From NCBI RefSeq assembly GCF_902859825.1, contig NZ_CADIKB010000014.1, positions 62,001 to 126,000 of the forward strand: DNA of 64,000 nucleotides, read 5' to 3'. Positions within the stretch are counted from its first letter, which is position 1. Each line of letters starts with the position of its first letter. Made by a program: the position numbers and the translations under genes. The notes under the pieces were generated by a model. That model worked only from the letters and a program-made list of their open reading frames with translations, did no database searches and was not told the DNA's origin. Shown here one piece after another: positions 17,471 through 27,032 of the stretch. The DNA is from Paraburkholderia phenoliruptrix (GTDB lineage Bacteria > Pseudomonadota > Gammaproteobacteria > Burkholderiales > Burkholderiaceae).

Positions 17471-19099
17471 ATGGTCAACCCCGACATCTCGTCAGCTTTC
17501 CTTAACTTTTTGCGGCAAGGTGCCGCGGCTCGCCGCACCGGCGCGCGGGTGCTCGAGGCCGAGGCGCTCCATGCCGCCGCACAACTGCGTCCGCTCGACG
17601 ACGAGTCGCTCGCTTCGCTCACCCACGCGCTGATTGAACAGCAACGACATGGCGATGCAATCGAACTGGCCGCCATTATTGCGCAACTCGACGAGCACAA
17701 CGCCCATGCGCACTTCCGTCTCGGCTACGCATTGCAGATGGCGGGGCAGCACCACGACGCCTTGGCCCCGTATCGACGCGCGCTCGCACTGAACCCGGCG
17801 CTACCCTCGCTGCGCTGCAATCTCGCGGGCGCGCTTGCGTTCACCCATCACGGTCTGGACGAGCAGATCGCGCTGCTCGAAGAGGCGGTCCAACACGATC
17901 CCGCCGACGGCAATGCGTGGATCAATCTCGCGGGAGCCTATCGCAAGAACATGGATTTGCCGCGCGCGCTGGAAGCCGGCGAGCGCGCCGTGCTCTGCGC
18001 GCCGCTCAACCCGCTTGCGCACAACAACTATGCGCTGACGCTACGGGAAGCGCAACGCTGGGACACAGCGCTGCAAGCCGCGCAAACTGCCTGCGCGCTC
18101 GCGCCCGCCGACGCCTTCATGCGCTCCAATCTGGCCATGCTGCAACTCATGCGCGGCGATCATGCGAACGGTTGGCTCTCGCATGAAGCACGCTGGAGCG
18201 GCTCGGCGGAGCTGCACGGCCATCGTCCGGCCCTGCCCGCGCCCACGTGGCGCGGCGAGCCGCTTGCCGGTAAGACACTGCTCGTGTGGGGCGAGCAAGG
18301 CATGGGCGACGTGCTGCAGTTCAGTCGCTACATTCCGCTTGTGGCCGAGCGTGCGCATCGCGAAGGCGGCCGCCTTGCATGGAACTCGTTCCCGCAGATG
18401 GGCGCGCTCCTCGCGCGCAGCCTCGGCGGCCATGTCGATCATTATTCGGCGGGCGGCGGGGTCGAAACGCTGCCGTCTTTCGACTTCGAGATTCCACTGC
18501 TGAGCCTGCCGTTGATTCTCGGCACGCGCGAGGCGACCATTCCCGCTGCCACGCCCTATCTGCACGCGGACGCTGCTGCCCTCGCGCGCTGGCGCGAGCG
18601 GCTCGCCGGCGAGCCGCGGCTCAAGGTCGGGCTCGCATGGACCGGCAGTCAGGGGCACCAACGCAATCCGTTTCGCCGTGTCGGCTGGGAACGCTATGCG
18701 ACGCACTTCGCCAACCTGCGCAACGTGGCGTTCTACTCGTTGCAGCCGGGTGCGGGCGCGGAGGTCGCGGCAGCAAGCGCCGCCGGTCTGCCTATGACCG
18801 ACTACACCGCCGAATTCGCGACTTTCGACGACACCGCCGCCTTTGTCGGCGCACTCGACCTGGTCATTACCGTTTGCACCTCCGTTGCGCACCTGAGCGG
18901 CGCGCTCGGGCAGCGCACCTGGGTGCTGCTCGACGTCAATCCGCATTGGGTGTGGCTCGTCGACCGACGCGACAACCCGTGGTACCCGAGCGCGACGCTG
19001 TACCGGCAGCCGCGGTTCGGCGAGTGGGAGCCGGCGCTTGCGGCGCTCACCCGCGATCTGGATGCACTCGCGGCCCGGCACGCCGCCGCGCCGTGCTAG
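17471..19099 (+). CDS. TPR-repeat protein with glycosyltransferase-like C-terminal domain
   Basis: 542 residues. The N-terminal half (about 45-240) contains several tetratricopeptide repeats, for example with Ala-His-Phe-Arg-Leu-Gly-Tyr-Ala-Leu and Asn-Ala-Trp-Ile-Asn-Leu-Ala-Gly-Ala-Tyr. The C-terminal half starts at about residue 270 with Trp-Gly-Glu-Gln-Gly-Met-Gly-Asp and resembles the GT-B/GT9 heptosyltransferase-like domain found in many TPR proteins of proteobacteria. These may act on sugars of protein or surface glycans, but activity is unproven. ATG at 17471 is chosen because it begins the globular part; frame-open upstream codons overlap the divergent kinase gene. It is divergent from regB by about 105 bases. 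Confidence 0.8.
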   Translation: MVNPDISSAFLNFLRQGAAARRTGARVLEAEALHAAAQLRPLDDESLASLTHALIEQQRHGDAIELAAIIAQLDEHNAHAHFRLGYALQMAGQHHDALAPYRRALALNPALPSLRCNLAGALAFTHHGLDEQIALLEEAVQHDPADGNAWINLAGAYRKNMDLPRALEAGERAVLCAPLNPLAHNNYALTLREAQRWDTALQAAQTACALAPADAFMRSNLAMLQLMRGDHANGWLSHEARWSGSAELHGHRPALPAPTWRGEPLAGKTLLVWGEQGMGDVLQFSRYIPLVAERAHREGGRLAWNSFPQMGALLARSLGGHVDHYSAGGGVETLPSFDFEIPLLSLPLILGTREATIPAATPYLHADAAALARWRERLAGEPRLKVGLAWTGSQGHQRNPFRRVGWERYATHFANLRNVAFYSLQPGAGAEVAAASAAGLPMTDYTAEFATFDDTAAFVGALDLVITVCTSVAHLSGALGQRTWVLLDVNPHWVWLVDRRDNPWYPSATLYRQPRFGEWEPALAALTRDLDALAARHAAAPC

Positions 19100-19136
19100 C
19101 GTGGGCAGGCCTCAGCGCCCGGTAAACCGCTCACGG

Positions 19137-19355
19137 TCAGCCGCCGCCGGGCTCAGGCTGAGCCGCCCGGGCGATTTCCGCGGCGAGGCATTCCGGGCAT
19201 AGGCAACGGCCGGCCGGGTCCAGCCAGTCGCGCGGCAGCGCCGGCATCTGGCGGCACCAGCAGTCGAACGGCTCTTTTTGCATCGCGCAGTCAAACGCAT
19301 TGCCGCAGCGCGGGCAACGCGCGCTGCCCTGAGAGCGGGAGGCAGACGGTTTCAT
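19137..19355 (-). CDS. cysteine-rich CWC family small protein
   Basis: 72 residues with eight cysteines arranged Cys-Pro-x-Cys-Gly...Phe-Asp-Cys...Asp-Cys-Trp-Cys...Cys-Leu-Cys-Pro-Glu-Cys-Leu. This is the layout of the uncharacterised cysteine-rich CWC family, which should bind zinc. ATG at 19355 is chosen because it starts just before the first cysteine pair; a longer open frame reaches back to 19655 over the argB start and has no support. It is convergent with the TPR gene and divergent from argB. Function unknown. Confidence 0.75.
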   Translation of the reverse strand: MKPSASRSQGSARCPRCGNAFDCAMQKEPFDCWCRQMPALPRDWLDPAGRCLCPECLAAEIARAAQPEPGGG

Positions 19356-19419
19356 GACAGACGGCGTTCTCGGGGGACATCGACGAAGAAATGATGCCAC
19401 GGCTCGCGTCCTACCGTGA

Positions 19420-20517
<1,098 letters not shown>

Positions 20518-20558
20518 TTGCAGCGGCCGACCGGCATATGAAGCGCGCTGCTGTAACG

Positions 20559-20630
20559 CGCCTCGTGTGCCGCCTCGTGTGCCGCCTCGTGTGCCGCCTC
20601 GTGTGCCGCCTCGTATGCCGCCCCGTGGGC
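20559..20630. repeat. 12-bp tandem repeat, six copies
   Basis: The unit CGCCTCGTGTGC occurs four times exactly (20559-20606), then once with one change (20607-20618) and once with three changes (20619-20630). Because 12 is a multiple of three, several frames stay open through it and give artificial Leu-Val-Cys-Arg or Arg-His-Thr repeats. It lies 41 bases after argB in a stretch without a gene. Confidence 0.95.
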
Positions 20631-20789
20631 TGCGCGGCGTCTGCGCCGCGCCGGATCGGTCGCCGGGTCGGCACCGGGTCCGCATCACGCCAGATCAGGC
20701 GCCCGGTTACGCCCCAGTCGCGCCCCGTTCCATTCACAGCCCGGTAGCATGCTAATCGCGGCGCCGGCGCCTGAACCGCCCTCTTTCCC

Positions 20790-21593
20790 ATGCGCACTCC
20801 GACTTCCCGGCGCCGTCGTCCGCTTATCGCAGGTGGTCGCCCGGTCTGGCTGTTCGATCTCGACAATACGCTGCACCACGCGTCGCACGCGATCTTCCCC
20901 GCAATCAATCAGGCGATGACGCAGTACATCGTCGACGCGCTGCAGGTGGAACTCGACGAAGCGAACCGTCTGCGCACCGGCTACACCCAGCGCTACGGCG
21001 CGGCGCTCCTCGGCCTCACGCGCCACCATCCGCTCGATGCCACCGACTTCCTCAAAGTCGTACACACGTTTCCCGATCTCGGCTCCATGATTCGCCACGA
21101 GCGCGGCGTCGCACGTCTCGTGGCAGCGTTGCCGGGCCGCAAGATCGTGCTGACCAACGCACCGGAGGCCTATGCGCGCGCGGTGCTCGCGCAACTGCGC
21201 ATCGAGCGTCTGTTCGAGCAGGTCATCGCAATCGAGCACATGCGCGACCGGCGCCGCTGGCGCGCGAAGCCCGACCACGCGATGCTGCGCAAGGCGATGC
21301 GCGACACCCATGTGTCGCTGAAGGACGTGATTCTCGTCGAAGACACGCGCTCGCACCTGAAGAACTACCGGCGGCTCGGCATCCGCACGGTGTGGATCAC
21401 CGGCCACCTGCCGCGCAAACCGCATGCGGACGGCGTGCCCACGCGGCTGCCGGGCACGGGCCGCCCGCATTATGTGGATCGCAGCATTCGTTCGTTAAAA
21501 TCGCTACGACTGAGCACCCGCTCCGTTCGATTGAAGCGCCAGCAGACGGGACGACAGCCATGCAGCCGATCGACAAGCCTGACGAAGCCCTAG
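20790..21593 (+). CDS. pyrimidine 5'-nucleotidase, HAD superfamily
   Basis: 267 residues. HAD motif I is Phe-Asp-Leu-Asp-Asn-Thr-Leu with nucleophile Asp23 and acid/base Asp25; motif II is around Ile-Val-Leu-Thr-Asn-Ala, and motif IV is Leu-Val-Glu-Asp-Thr. This matches the SDT1-type pyrimidine 5'-nucleotidases that dephosphorylate UMP/CMP. No good Shine-Dalgarno is seen before ATG 20790. The basic C-terminal 40 residues are unusual, and the gene overlaps slmA by 34 bases in another frame. The argB-nucleotidase-slmA order is common in Burkholderiales. Confidence 0.88.
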   Translation: MRTPTSRRRRPLIAGGRPVWLFDLDNTLHHASHAIFPAINQAMTQYIVDALQVELDEANRLRTGYTQRYGAALLGLTRHHPLDATDFLKVVHTFPDLGSMIRHERGVARLVAALPGRKIVLTNAPEAYARAVLAQLRIERLFEQVIAIEHMRDRRRWRAKPDHAMLRKAMRDTHVSLKDVILVEDTRSHLKNYRRLGIRTVWITGHLPRKPHADGVPTRLPGTGRPHYVDRSIRSLKSLRLSTRSVRLKRQQTGRQPCSRSTSLTKP

Positions 21594-22234
21594 CCGAACC
21601 CGAACCCGCTGCGCCGGCCGTCCCGCGCGCGCAGCGCCTGAAGCCCGGCGAGCGCCGCGTGCACATCCTGCAGACGCTCGCCGCAATGCTGGAAGCGCCC
21701 AAAAGCGAAAAGATCACGACCGCGGCGCTTGCCGCGCGGCTTGGCGTATCCGAAGCCGCGCTCTACCGGCACTTCGCGAGCAAGGCGCAAATGTTCGAAG
21801 GACTCATCGAGTTCATCGAGCAGACCATCTTCGGCCTGATCAATCAGATCGTCGACAAGGAAAACAATGGCGTGCTGCAGGCGCGCGCCATCGCGCTGAT
21901 GCTTCTGAATTTCTCTGCGAAAAATCCTGGCATGACGCGCGTGCTGACCTGCGAAGCGCTCGTCGGCGAACATGAACGGCTGACGGCGCGCGTCAATCAG
22001 ATGCTGGAGCGTGTGGAAGCTTCGCTCAAGCAATGCCTGCGCGTCGCCGCGGCGAATGCCGGCGCCGGGGCGCAACACGCACCGGCGCTCGTGCCGGCGG
22101 ACTACGATCCCGCCATCCGCGCGAGCCTGCTGCTCAGCTATGTGATTGGGCGCTGGCATCGCTTTGTCCGCAGCGGCTTTGTGCGCCTGCCCGCCGACGA
22201 GGCCGACCCGCAATTGCGCGTGATCTTGCAGTAG
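21560..22234 (+). CDS. slmA: nucleoid occlusion factor SlmA, TetR family
   Basis: 224 residues. A TetR helix-turn-helix is visible (Ile-Thr-Thr-Ala-Ala-Leu-Ala-Ala-Arg-Leu-Gly-Val-Ser-Glu-Ala-Ala-Leu-Tyr-Arg-His-Phe at about 50-72), followed by Lys-Ala-Gln-Met-Phe-Glu-Gly-Leu-Ile-Glu-Phe-Ile-Glu, which is characteristic of SlmA. In E. coli SlmA binds chromosomal sites and blocks FtsZ rings over the nucleoid. The Pro/Ala-rich first 30 residues are longer than in E. coli. The start overlaps the nucleotidase gene; the alternative is any later Met, which would cut the DNA-binding domain. Confidence 0.93.
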   Translation: MQPIDKPDEALAEPEPAAPAVPRAQRLKPGERRVHILQTLAAMLEAPKSEKITTAALAARLGVSEAALYRHFASKAQMFEGLIEFIEQTIFGLINQIVDKENNGVLQARAIALMLLNFSAKNPGMTRVLTCEALVGEHERLTARVNQMLERVEASLKQCLRVAAANAGAGAQHAPALVPADYDPAIRASLLLSYVIGRWHRFVRSGFVRLPADEADPQLRVILQ

Positions 22235-22539
22235 TGCGCGGGACGGCGCACCGACAGTCAGCCAGACGCTGCCGCGCGGAATTTTCCGCTATACTTTGCG
22301 CCTGACTGCGGCGCTGCATCTGCCTCAAACCCTCTTCCGGTATCGGGCGCCGCGCTTCAGAACTGAATACGTCATACGCGCCGATTTGCTGACTCGATTG
22401 CGGGCGCGCGAACCAGTGGAATCACTCCCCGGTTCACTATAAATGCGGCTAAAGAGGTCGTCAGCCGCGCACAAGTCGTTTTCCCCCGTGCTTTGCCGAC
22501 GCCGTCTAGCCGCCCTGTATTTGTCAAATGGCGGAATGA
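22235..22539 (+). promoter_or_regulatory. metX leader with hairpins and a possible promoter
   Basis: A TATACT box at 22290-22295 could be a -10, giving a leader of about 240 bases. A 6-bp hairpin GCGGCT...AGCCGC is at 22445-22468, and a second inverted repeat (CGCC...ATTT-GTC-AAAT-GGCG) ends directly at the start codon, where no Shine-Dalgarno is visible. I do not see the conserved core of a SAM-II riboswitch, so the leader is only a candidate control element. Confidence 0.4.
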
Positions 22540-23685
22540 ATGGAATCGATCGGCATCGTCGCTCCACAAAAAATGCATTTCCCCGAGCCGTTGCGTCTGC
22601 AAAGCGGCAGCTCGCTCGCGGGCTATGACCTGATGGTCGAGACCTACGGCACGCTCAATGCCGCGCGCAGCAATGCGGTGCTCGTCTGCCACGCGCTCAA
22701 CGCGTCGCATCACGTGGCGGGCGTGTATGCGGACAATCCGAAGGACATCGGCTGGTGGGACAACATGGTCGGCCCCGGCAAGCCGCTCGATACCGACCGG
22801 TTCTTCGTGATCGGCGTCAACAATCTCGGCTCGTGCTTCGGCTCGACCGGCCCCATGAGCATCGATCCGGCCACGGGCAAGCCGTACGGCGCGACGTTCC
22901 CGGTCGTCACCGTGGAAGACTGGGTCAATGCGCAGGCGCGCGTCGCCGATCAGTTCGGCATTGAGCGCTTCGCGGCGGTCATGGGCGGCAGCCTCGGCGG
23001 CATGCAGGCGCTCGCGTGGAGCATGATGTATCCGGAGCGCGTCGCGCATTGCATCGTGGTGGCGTCCACGCCGAAGCTGTCCGCGCAGAACATTGCGTTT
23101 AACGAAGTGGCGCGCTCGGCGATTCTGTCGGACCCGGACTTCCATGGCGGCAACTACTACGCGCACAACGTGAAGCCGAAACGCGGCTTGCGCGTCGCGC
23201 GAATGATCGGCCACATCACCTATCTGTCGGACGACGACATGGCCGAGAAATTCGGCCGGTCGCTGCGCCGCGCGGAAGGCGCGCTCGACGCCTACAACTT
23301 CAATTTCGACGTGGAGTTCGAAGTGGAGTCGTATTTGCGCTATCAGGGCGACAAGTTTGCCGACTATTTCGACGCGAACACCTATCTGCTCATCACGCGC
23401 GCGCTGGATTACTTCGATCCTGCCAAGGCGTTTGAGGGCGATCTGACAGCGGCTCTTGCGCACACCACGGCGAAATATCTGATTGCGAGTTTCACAACCG
23501 ACTGGCGTTTTGCGCCGGCCCGCTCGCGCGAGCTGGTGAAGGCGCTGCTGGATCACAAGCGCACGGTCACCTACGCGGAAATCGACGCGCCGCACGGCCA
23601 CGACGCCTTTCTGCTCGACGACGCGCGCTATCACAACCTGATGCGCGCCTACTACGAACGCATTGCAAACGAGGTGAACGCATGA
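22540..23685 (+). CDS. metX: homoserine O-acyltransferase MetX
   Basis: 381 residues of the alpha/beta-hydrolase MetX family that acylates homoserine in methionine synthesis. The nucleophile is Ser151 in Met-Gly-Gly-Ser-Leu-Gly-Gly; the Asp and His of the triad lie in Thr-Thr-Asp-Trp-Arg-Phe and His-Gly-His-Asp-Ala-Phe. Burkholderiales MetX proteins followed by MetW are annotated as succinyltransferases (MetXS); acetyl versus succinyl cannot be decided by eye. Its stop overlaps the metW start (ATGA), so the two are translationally coupled. Confidence 0.93.
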   Translation: MESIGIVAPQKMHFPEPLRLQSGSSLAGYDLMVETYGTLNAARSNAVLVCHALNASHHVAGVYADNPKDIGWWDNMVGPGKPLDTDRFFVIGVNNLGSCFGSTGPMSIDPATGKPYGATFPVVTVEDWVNAQARVADQFGIERFAAVMGGSLGGMQALAWSMMYPERVAHCIVVASTPKLSAQNIAFNEVARSAILSDPDFHGGNYYAHNVKPKRGLRVARMIGHITYLSDDDMAEKFGRSLRRAEGALDAYNFNFDVEFEVESYLRYQGDKFADYFDANTYLLITRALDYFDPAKAFEGDLTAALAHTTAKYLIASFTTDWRFAPARSRELVKALLDHKRTVTYAEIDAPHGHDAFLLDDARYHNLMRAYYERIANEVNA

Positions 23686-24290
23686 ACCAGCGAGCACTCG
23701 ATTATCTGGCGCTGCGCCCGGACTTCCGCGCCATCGCCCGCTGGGTGGAACCGCGCGCCACGGTGCTGGATCTGGGCTGCGGCGACGGCTCGCTGCTCTC
23801 GCTTCTCAGCGAGGAGCTGGACGTGCAGGGCTACGGCATCGAGATCAACGACGCGGGCGTGCTGGCCGCGACGCAAAACGGCGTCAACGTGATCCAGCAG
23901 AATCTCGAAGACGGCCTGCGCCTTTTCGAGGACGGCAGCTTCGATTTCGCGATTCTGTCGCAGACGCTGCAAACCATTCATCAGACCGCTGCAATTCTGC
24001 GCGAAACGGTGCGCGTCGGTCGCGAATGCATCGTATCGTTTCCGAACTTCGGCTATTGGGCGCATCGGCTCTCGGTGCTGCAAGGACGCATGCCGGTGTC
24101 GAAGTCGCTGCCCTATCAATGGCACAACACGCCGAACGTGCGCGTGCTGACCATCAAGGACTTCGAAGCGCTCGCGCCCGAAGTCGGCATCGAGATTCTC
24201 GACCGCGTCGTGCTGCACGACGGTCAGACGGTGCGGTGGGGGGTGAACTGGCGTGGTAGTCTTGCGGTCTATCGCGTCAAGAAAAGCTAA
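23682..24290 (+). CDS. metW: methionine biosynthesis protein MetW
   Basis: 202 residues, a methyltransferase-like fold with [10 protein letters not shown] near residue 28-37, followed by Gly-Ile-Glu-Ile in the adenosine-binding strand. MetW is found next to metX in many proteobacteria and is needed for methionine synthesis, although a methyltransferase reaction has not been firmly shown. ATG overlaps the metX stop by 4 bases, which fixes the start and implies matched production of the two proteins. Confidence 0.93.
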   Translation: MNQRALDYLALRPDFRAIARWVEPRATVLDLGCGDGSLLSLLSEELDVQGYGIEINDAGVLAATQNGVNVIQQNLEDGLRLFEDGSFDFAILSQTLQTIHQTAAILRETVRVGRECIVSFPNFGYWAHRLSVLQGRMPVSKSLPYQWHNTPNVRVLTIKDFEALAPEVGIEILDRVVLHDGQTVRWGVNWRGSLAVYRVKKS

Positions 24291-24304
24291 CGCAACTTAT
24301 TCAC

Positions 24305-25699
24305 ATGTCGAACCCGCCGCACGAGGCGCCCGCACTTACCGCTCACCAAGAACATCCCGGCTGGCGCGCGTTTTTCAATACGCGCATGCTGATCTGCGTC
24401 TTTCTCGGTTTTACGTCGGGATTGCCGCTGTTCACGCTCGTCTATCTGGTGCAAGCCTGGTTGCGCTCGGAAGGCGTCAATCTGAAGGAAATCGGTCTTT
24501 TTGCGCTGATCCAGTTTCCCTACACATGGAAATTCATCTGGGCGCCGCTCATGGACCGCTACGTCCCGCGGCTGCCCGGCTGGCGTCCGGGTAGGCGCCG
24601 CGGCTGGATGCTCGTCACGCAGATTCTCGTCGCGGGCGCCATCGCCGCGTTGGGATTCGTGTCGCCGCGCGACTCCATCTGGACGGTCGCCGCACTGACA
24701 GCGCTCGTCGCGTTTTTCGGCGCGAGCCAGGATATTTCGATCGACGCCTACCGGCGCGAGTTGCTGAGCGACACGGAGCAAGGTCTCGGCAATGCCGTGC
24801 ACGTGAACGCCTACAAGATTGCGGCGCTGGTGCCCGGATCGCTGGCGCTTATTCTGTCGGATCATTTGCCGTGGACGACGGTTTTCATGGTGACGGGCGC
24901 CTTCATGCTGCCGGGAATCGTCATGACGCTCGTAGTCCGCGAACCCGAAGTGCACGGCACGCCGCCCAAGAATCTGCGCGAAGCCATCGTGCAGCCGTTC
25001 CGTGAATTCCTCGAGCGCGACGGCTGGCGCGGCGCGCTCTTCGTGCTCGGCTTCATCTTTCTCTACAAGCTCGGGGACACGATGGCGACCACGCTGTCCA
25101 CCTCGTTCTTTCTCGACATTGGCTTCTCGCGCACGCAGATCGGCGTGATCGCGAAAACGACGGCATTCGGTGCGAGTCTCGCGGGCGGCATTGTCGGCGG
25201 CGTGTGGCTCATGAAAATCGGCATCGGCCGGGGCTTGTGGATTTTCGGCATTCTGCAGATGGTGTCGACGCTCGGCTTTGCATGGCTCGCGCACCTCGGG
25301 CCGGCTTCGCCCGGCCTGACGGCAATTTACGACATCGCGGTAGGAATCAGCGAAGGCACGACGAAGCTGCTGTCGTGGGTCGGCATCGACTGGTCGGTGC
25401 AGTTGGAGCCGCGCTCGGTTGCGCTTGCGCTCGTCTACGGTTTCGAGACCTTTTCCACCGGTCTGACGATGGCGGCCTTTACCGCGTACATCGCCAGCAC
25501 GACCGACCCGCGTTACACGGCCACCCAGTTCGCGCTGTTCACGAGCCTCGCCTCGGTGCCGCGCACGCTGGCCTCGGCGGCGAGCGGCTATGTGGTCGCG
25601 AAAATCGGCTGGTTCGACTATTTCATCGTCTGCACCGCGCTCGCTGTGCCGGGCATGCTGCTGCTGTTGCGCATCGCGCCGTGGAGAGTCCGGTCGTGA
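24305..25699 (+). CDS. ampG: AmpG-like muropeptide MFS permease
   Basis: 464 residues with about twelve hydrophobic spans. The start of the first span reads Cys-Val-Phe-Leu-Gly-Phe-Thr-Ser-Gly-Leu-Pro-Leu-Phe, and the loop Pro-Tyr-Thr-Trp-Lys-Phe-Ile-Trp-Ala-Pro-Leu-Met-Asp-Arg and the later Gly-Ala-Ser-Gln-Asp-Ile-Ser-Ile-Asp-Ala-Tyr-Arg are hallmarks of AmpG, which imports anhydro-muropeptides for cell-wall recycling and so influences AmpC induction. It begins 14 bases after metW, and its stop overlaps the GTG start of the M48 protease gene. Confidence 0.9.
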   Translation: MSNPPHEAPALTAHQEHPGWRAFFNTRMLICVFLGFTSGLPLFTLVYLVQAWLRSEGVNLKEIGLFALIQFPYTWKFIWAPLMDRYVPRLPGWRPGRRRGWMLVTQILVAGAIAALGFVSPRDSIWTVAALTALVAFFGASQDISIDAYRRELLSDTEQGLGNAVHVNAYKIAALVPGSLALILSDHLPWTTVFMVTGAFMLPGIVMTLVVREPEVHGTPPKNLREAIVQPFREFLERDGWRGALFVLGFIFLYKLGDTMATTLSTSFFLDIGFSRTQIGVIAKTTAFGASLAGGIVGGVWLMKIGIGRGLWIFGILQMVSTLGFAWLAHLGPASPGLTAIYDIAVGISEGTTKLLSWVGIDWSVQLEPRSVALALVYGFETFSTGLTMAAFTAYIASTTDPRYTATQFALFTSLASVPRTLASAASGYVVAKIGWFDYFIVCTALAVPGMLLLLRIAPWRVRS

Positions 25700-26976
25700 A
25701 GGCGCTTTTTGACCACAAGCCCTTGTGCTTGCGCGCCGGCTCCGGCACGGGGCGCGACGCTGGCCGCAGCGCGCTCGGTGCTGTGCTGAGCGCAGGCTGT
25801 CTGAGCTTTATCGGCGGTTTGCTGATGCCGTCCGGTGCAGATGCAGCGGCGACCGCAGCAGCCGCGAACAGCGCCACTACGGCGACGTCTGCGAACACGG
25901 CCAATCCTGCAACCGCCGCGGCGCCGCAAGCACCGGCCGCCACTGCGAAATCCGCGGCGGCCGCTGCCGGCGCCGAAAGCGCGCCGCCTGCCGCACCAGC
26001 CGCAAATAGCACAGCCAACTCGGGCAGCGCGCCGGCCGCGGGCGCCTCGCCGGGATCATCGCCGCAACCCTCTCCGAACGCGAAAGCGGCGGCGACGGCA
26101 GCCACGTCGTCGCCCGCGGGCGCGGCCAGGCCGCCGGCCGCCGCACCTGCGTCCGCGCCGTACAGCCCCAACAACCAGTTGCGCTACGGCGGCTATCTGG
26201 TGTTCCGCAACCTGATTCCATCGCCGATGCTGGAGGCGCAAGCCGCCGAAGAGTTCAGCCAGATCGCGTACGGTGCCGAGCACGCCAACCGTCTCTACGG
26301 CGAAACGGACGCGCACGTTACGCGCGTGCGCTCGATCGTCGACAAGATGGTGCCCTACTCGCTCAAATGGAACGAGCGCGCCAAAGGCTGGAAGTGGGAC
26401 ATCGCCGTGGTGCGCTCGCCGGACATCCGCATGTACTGTCTGCCGGGTGGCAAGATCGTCGTGTACGGCGGCCTGCTCGACCGCGCGCGTCTGAACGACA
26501 ACGAACTCGGCATGCTGCTGGGCCATGAGATTGCCCACGCACTGCGCGAACATGCGCGCGAGCGGCTCGGCCAGTTGCAGGCGAGCCAGCTGGATTCGTC
26601 GGGCACCATTCCGCAGTTGTTCGGCCTTGCGGACCTCGGCATGGCGCCGCTCGGCATCGGCTCGCGGCTGCTCGAAATGAAGTACGAAAACACGGACGAA
26701 ACGGAAGCCGATGTGATCGGCAGCGACATCGCCTCGCGCGCCGGCTTCGATCCGCGCGCGGCGGTCACGCTGTGGGACAAGCTCGCGCAGGCCACGCGCA
26801 GCAATCAGCAGGGCTTTATTTACGTGCATCCGTACCCGCCGGCGCGGCGCCAGGACATCATCAAGCGCCTGCCGGACATGCTGCCGCTTTACGCGAAGGC
26901 TATCGGCAAAACCGTGGATGCGCTGCCGGATTACGCCGGCATGGGCCGTCCGCGCCGCAAGCTGGCGCGCGATTAG
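25696..26976 (+). CDS. secreted M48-family metallopeptidase with Ala/Pro-rich linker
   Basis: 426 residues. GTG at 25696 overlaps the ampG TGA (GTGA), and the product starts with a basic segment and a hydrophobic core ending near Ser-Gly-Ala-Asp-Ala, a plausible signal peptide; the Ser-Ala-Gly-Cys inside it is only a poor lipobox. A low-complexity Ala/Pro/Ser stretch follows to about residue 155. The protease domain has His-Glu-Ile-Ala-His at 277-281 and the downstream Glu in Glu-Thr-Glu-Ala-Asp. M48 enzymes such as BepA and LoiP act on envelope proteins; substrate here is unknown. Confidence 0.88.
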   Translation: MKALFDHKPLCLRAGSGTGRDAGRSALGAVLSAGCLSFIGGLLMPSGADAAATAAAANSATTATSANTANPATAAAPQAPAATAKSAAAAAGAESAPPAAPAANSTANSGSAPAAGASPGSSPQPSPNAKAAATAATSSPAGAARPPAAAPASAPYSPNNQLRYGGYLVFRNLIPSPMLEAQAAEEFSQIAYGAEHANRLYGETDAHVTRVRSIVDKMVPYSLKWNERAKGWKWDIAVVRSPDIRMYCLPGGKIVVYGGLLDRARLNDNELGMLLGHEIAHALREHARERLGQLQASQLDSSGTIPQLFGLADLGMAPLGIGSRLLEMKYENTDETEADVIGSDIASRAGFDPRAAVTLWDKLAQATRSNQQGFIYVHPYPPARRQDIIKRLPDMLPLYAKAIGKTVDALPDYAGMGRPRRKLARD

Positions 26977-27032
26977 GAGGACGCCTGCGTTTCATCGCAC
27001 GCGTCTGAACCGCGCCCCGCGAAACCTGAACC

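Noticed and set aside
20559-20630. CRISPR-like repeat array
   Set aside because: The 12-bp units are directly adjacent with no spacers, and there are no cas genes nearby.
22235-22539. SAM-II riboswitch before metX
   Set aside because: GATTTG and GCTAAA words occur, but about 90 bases apart and without the conserved pseudoknot core.
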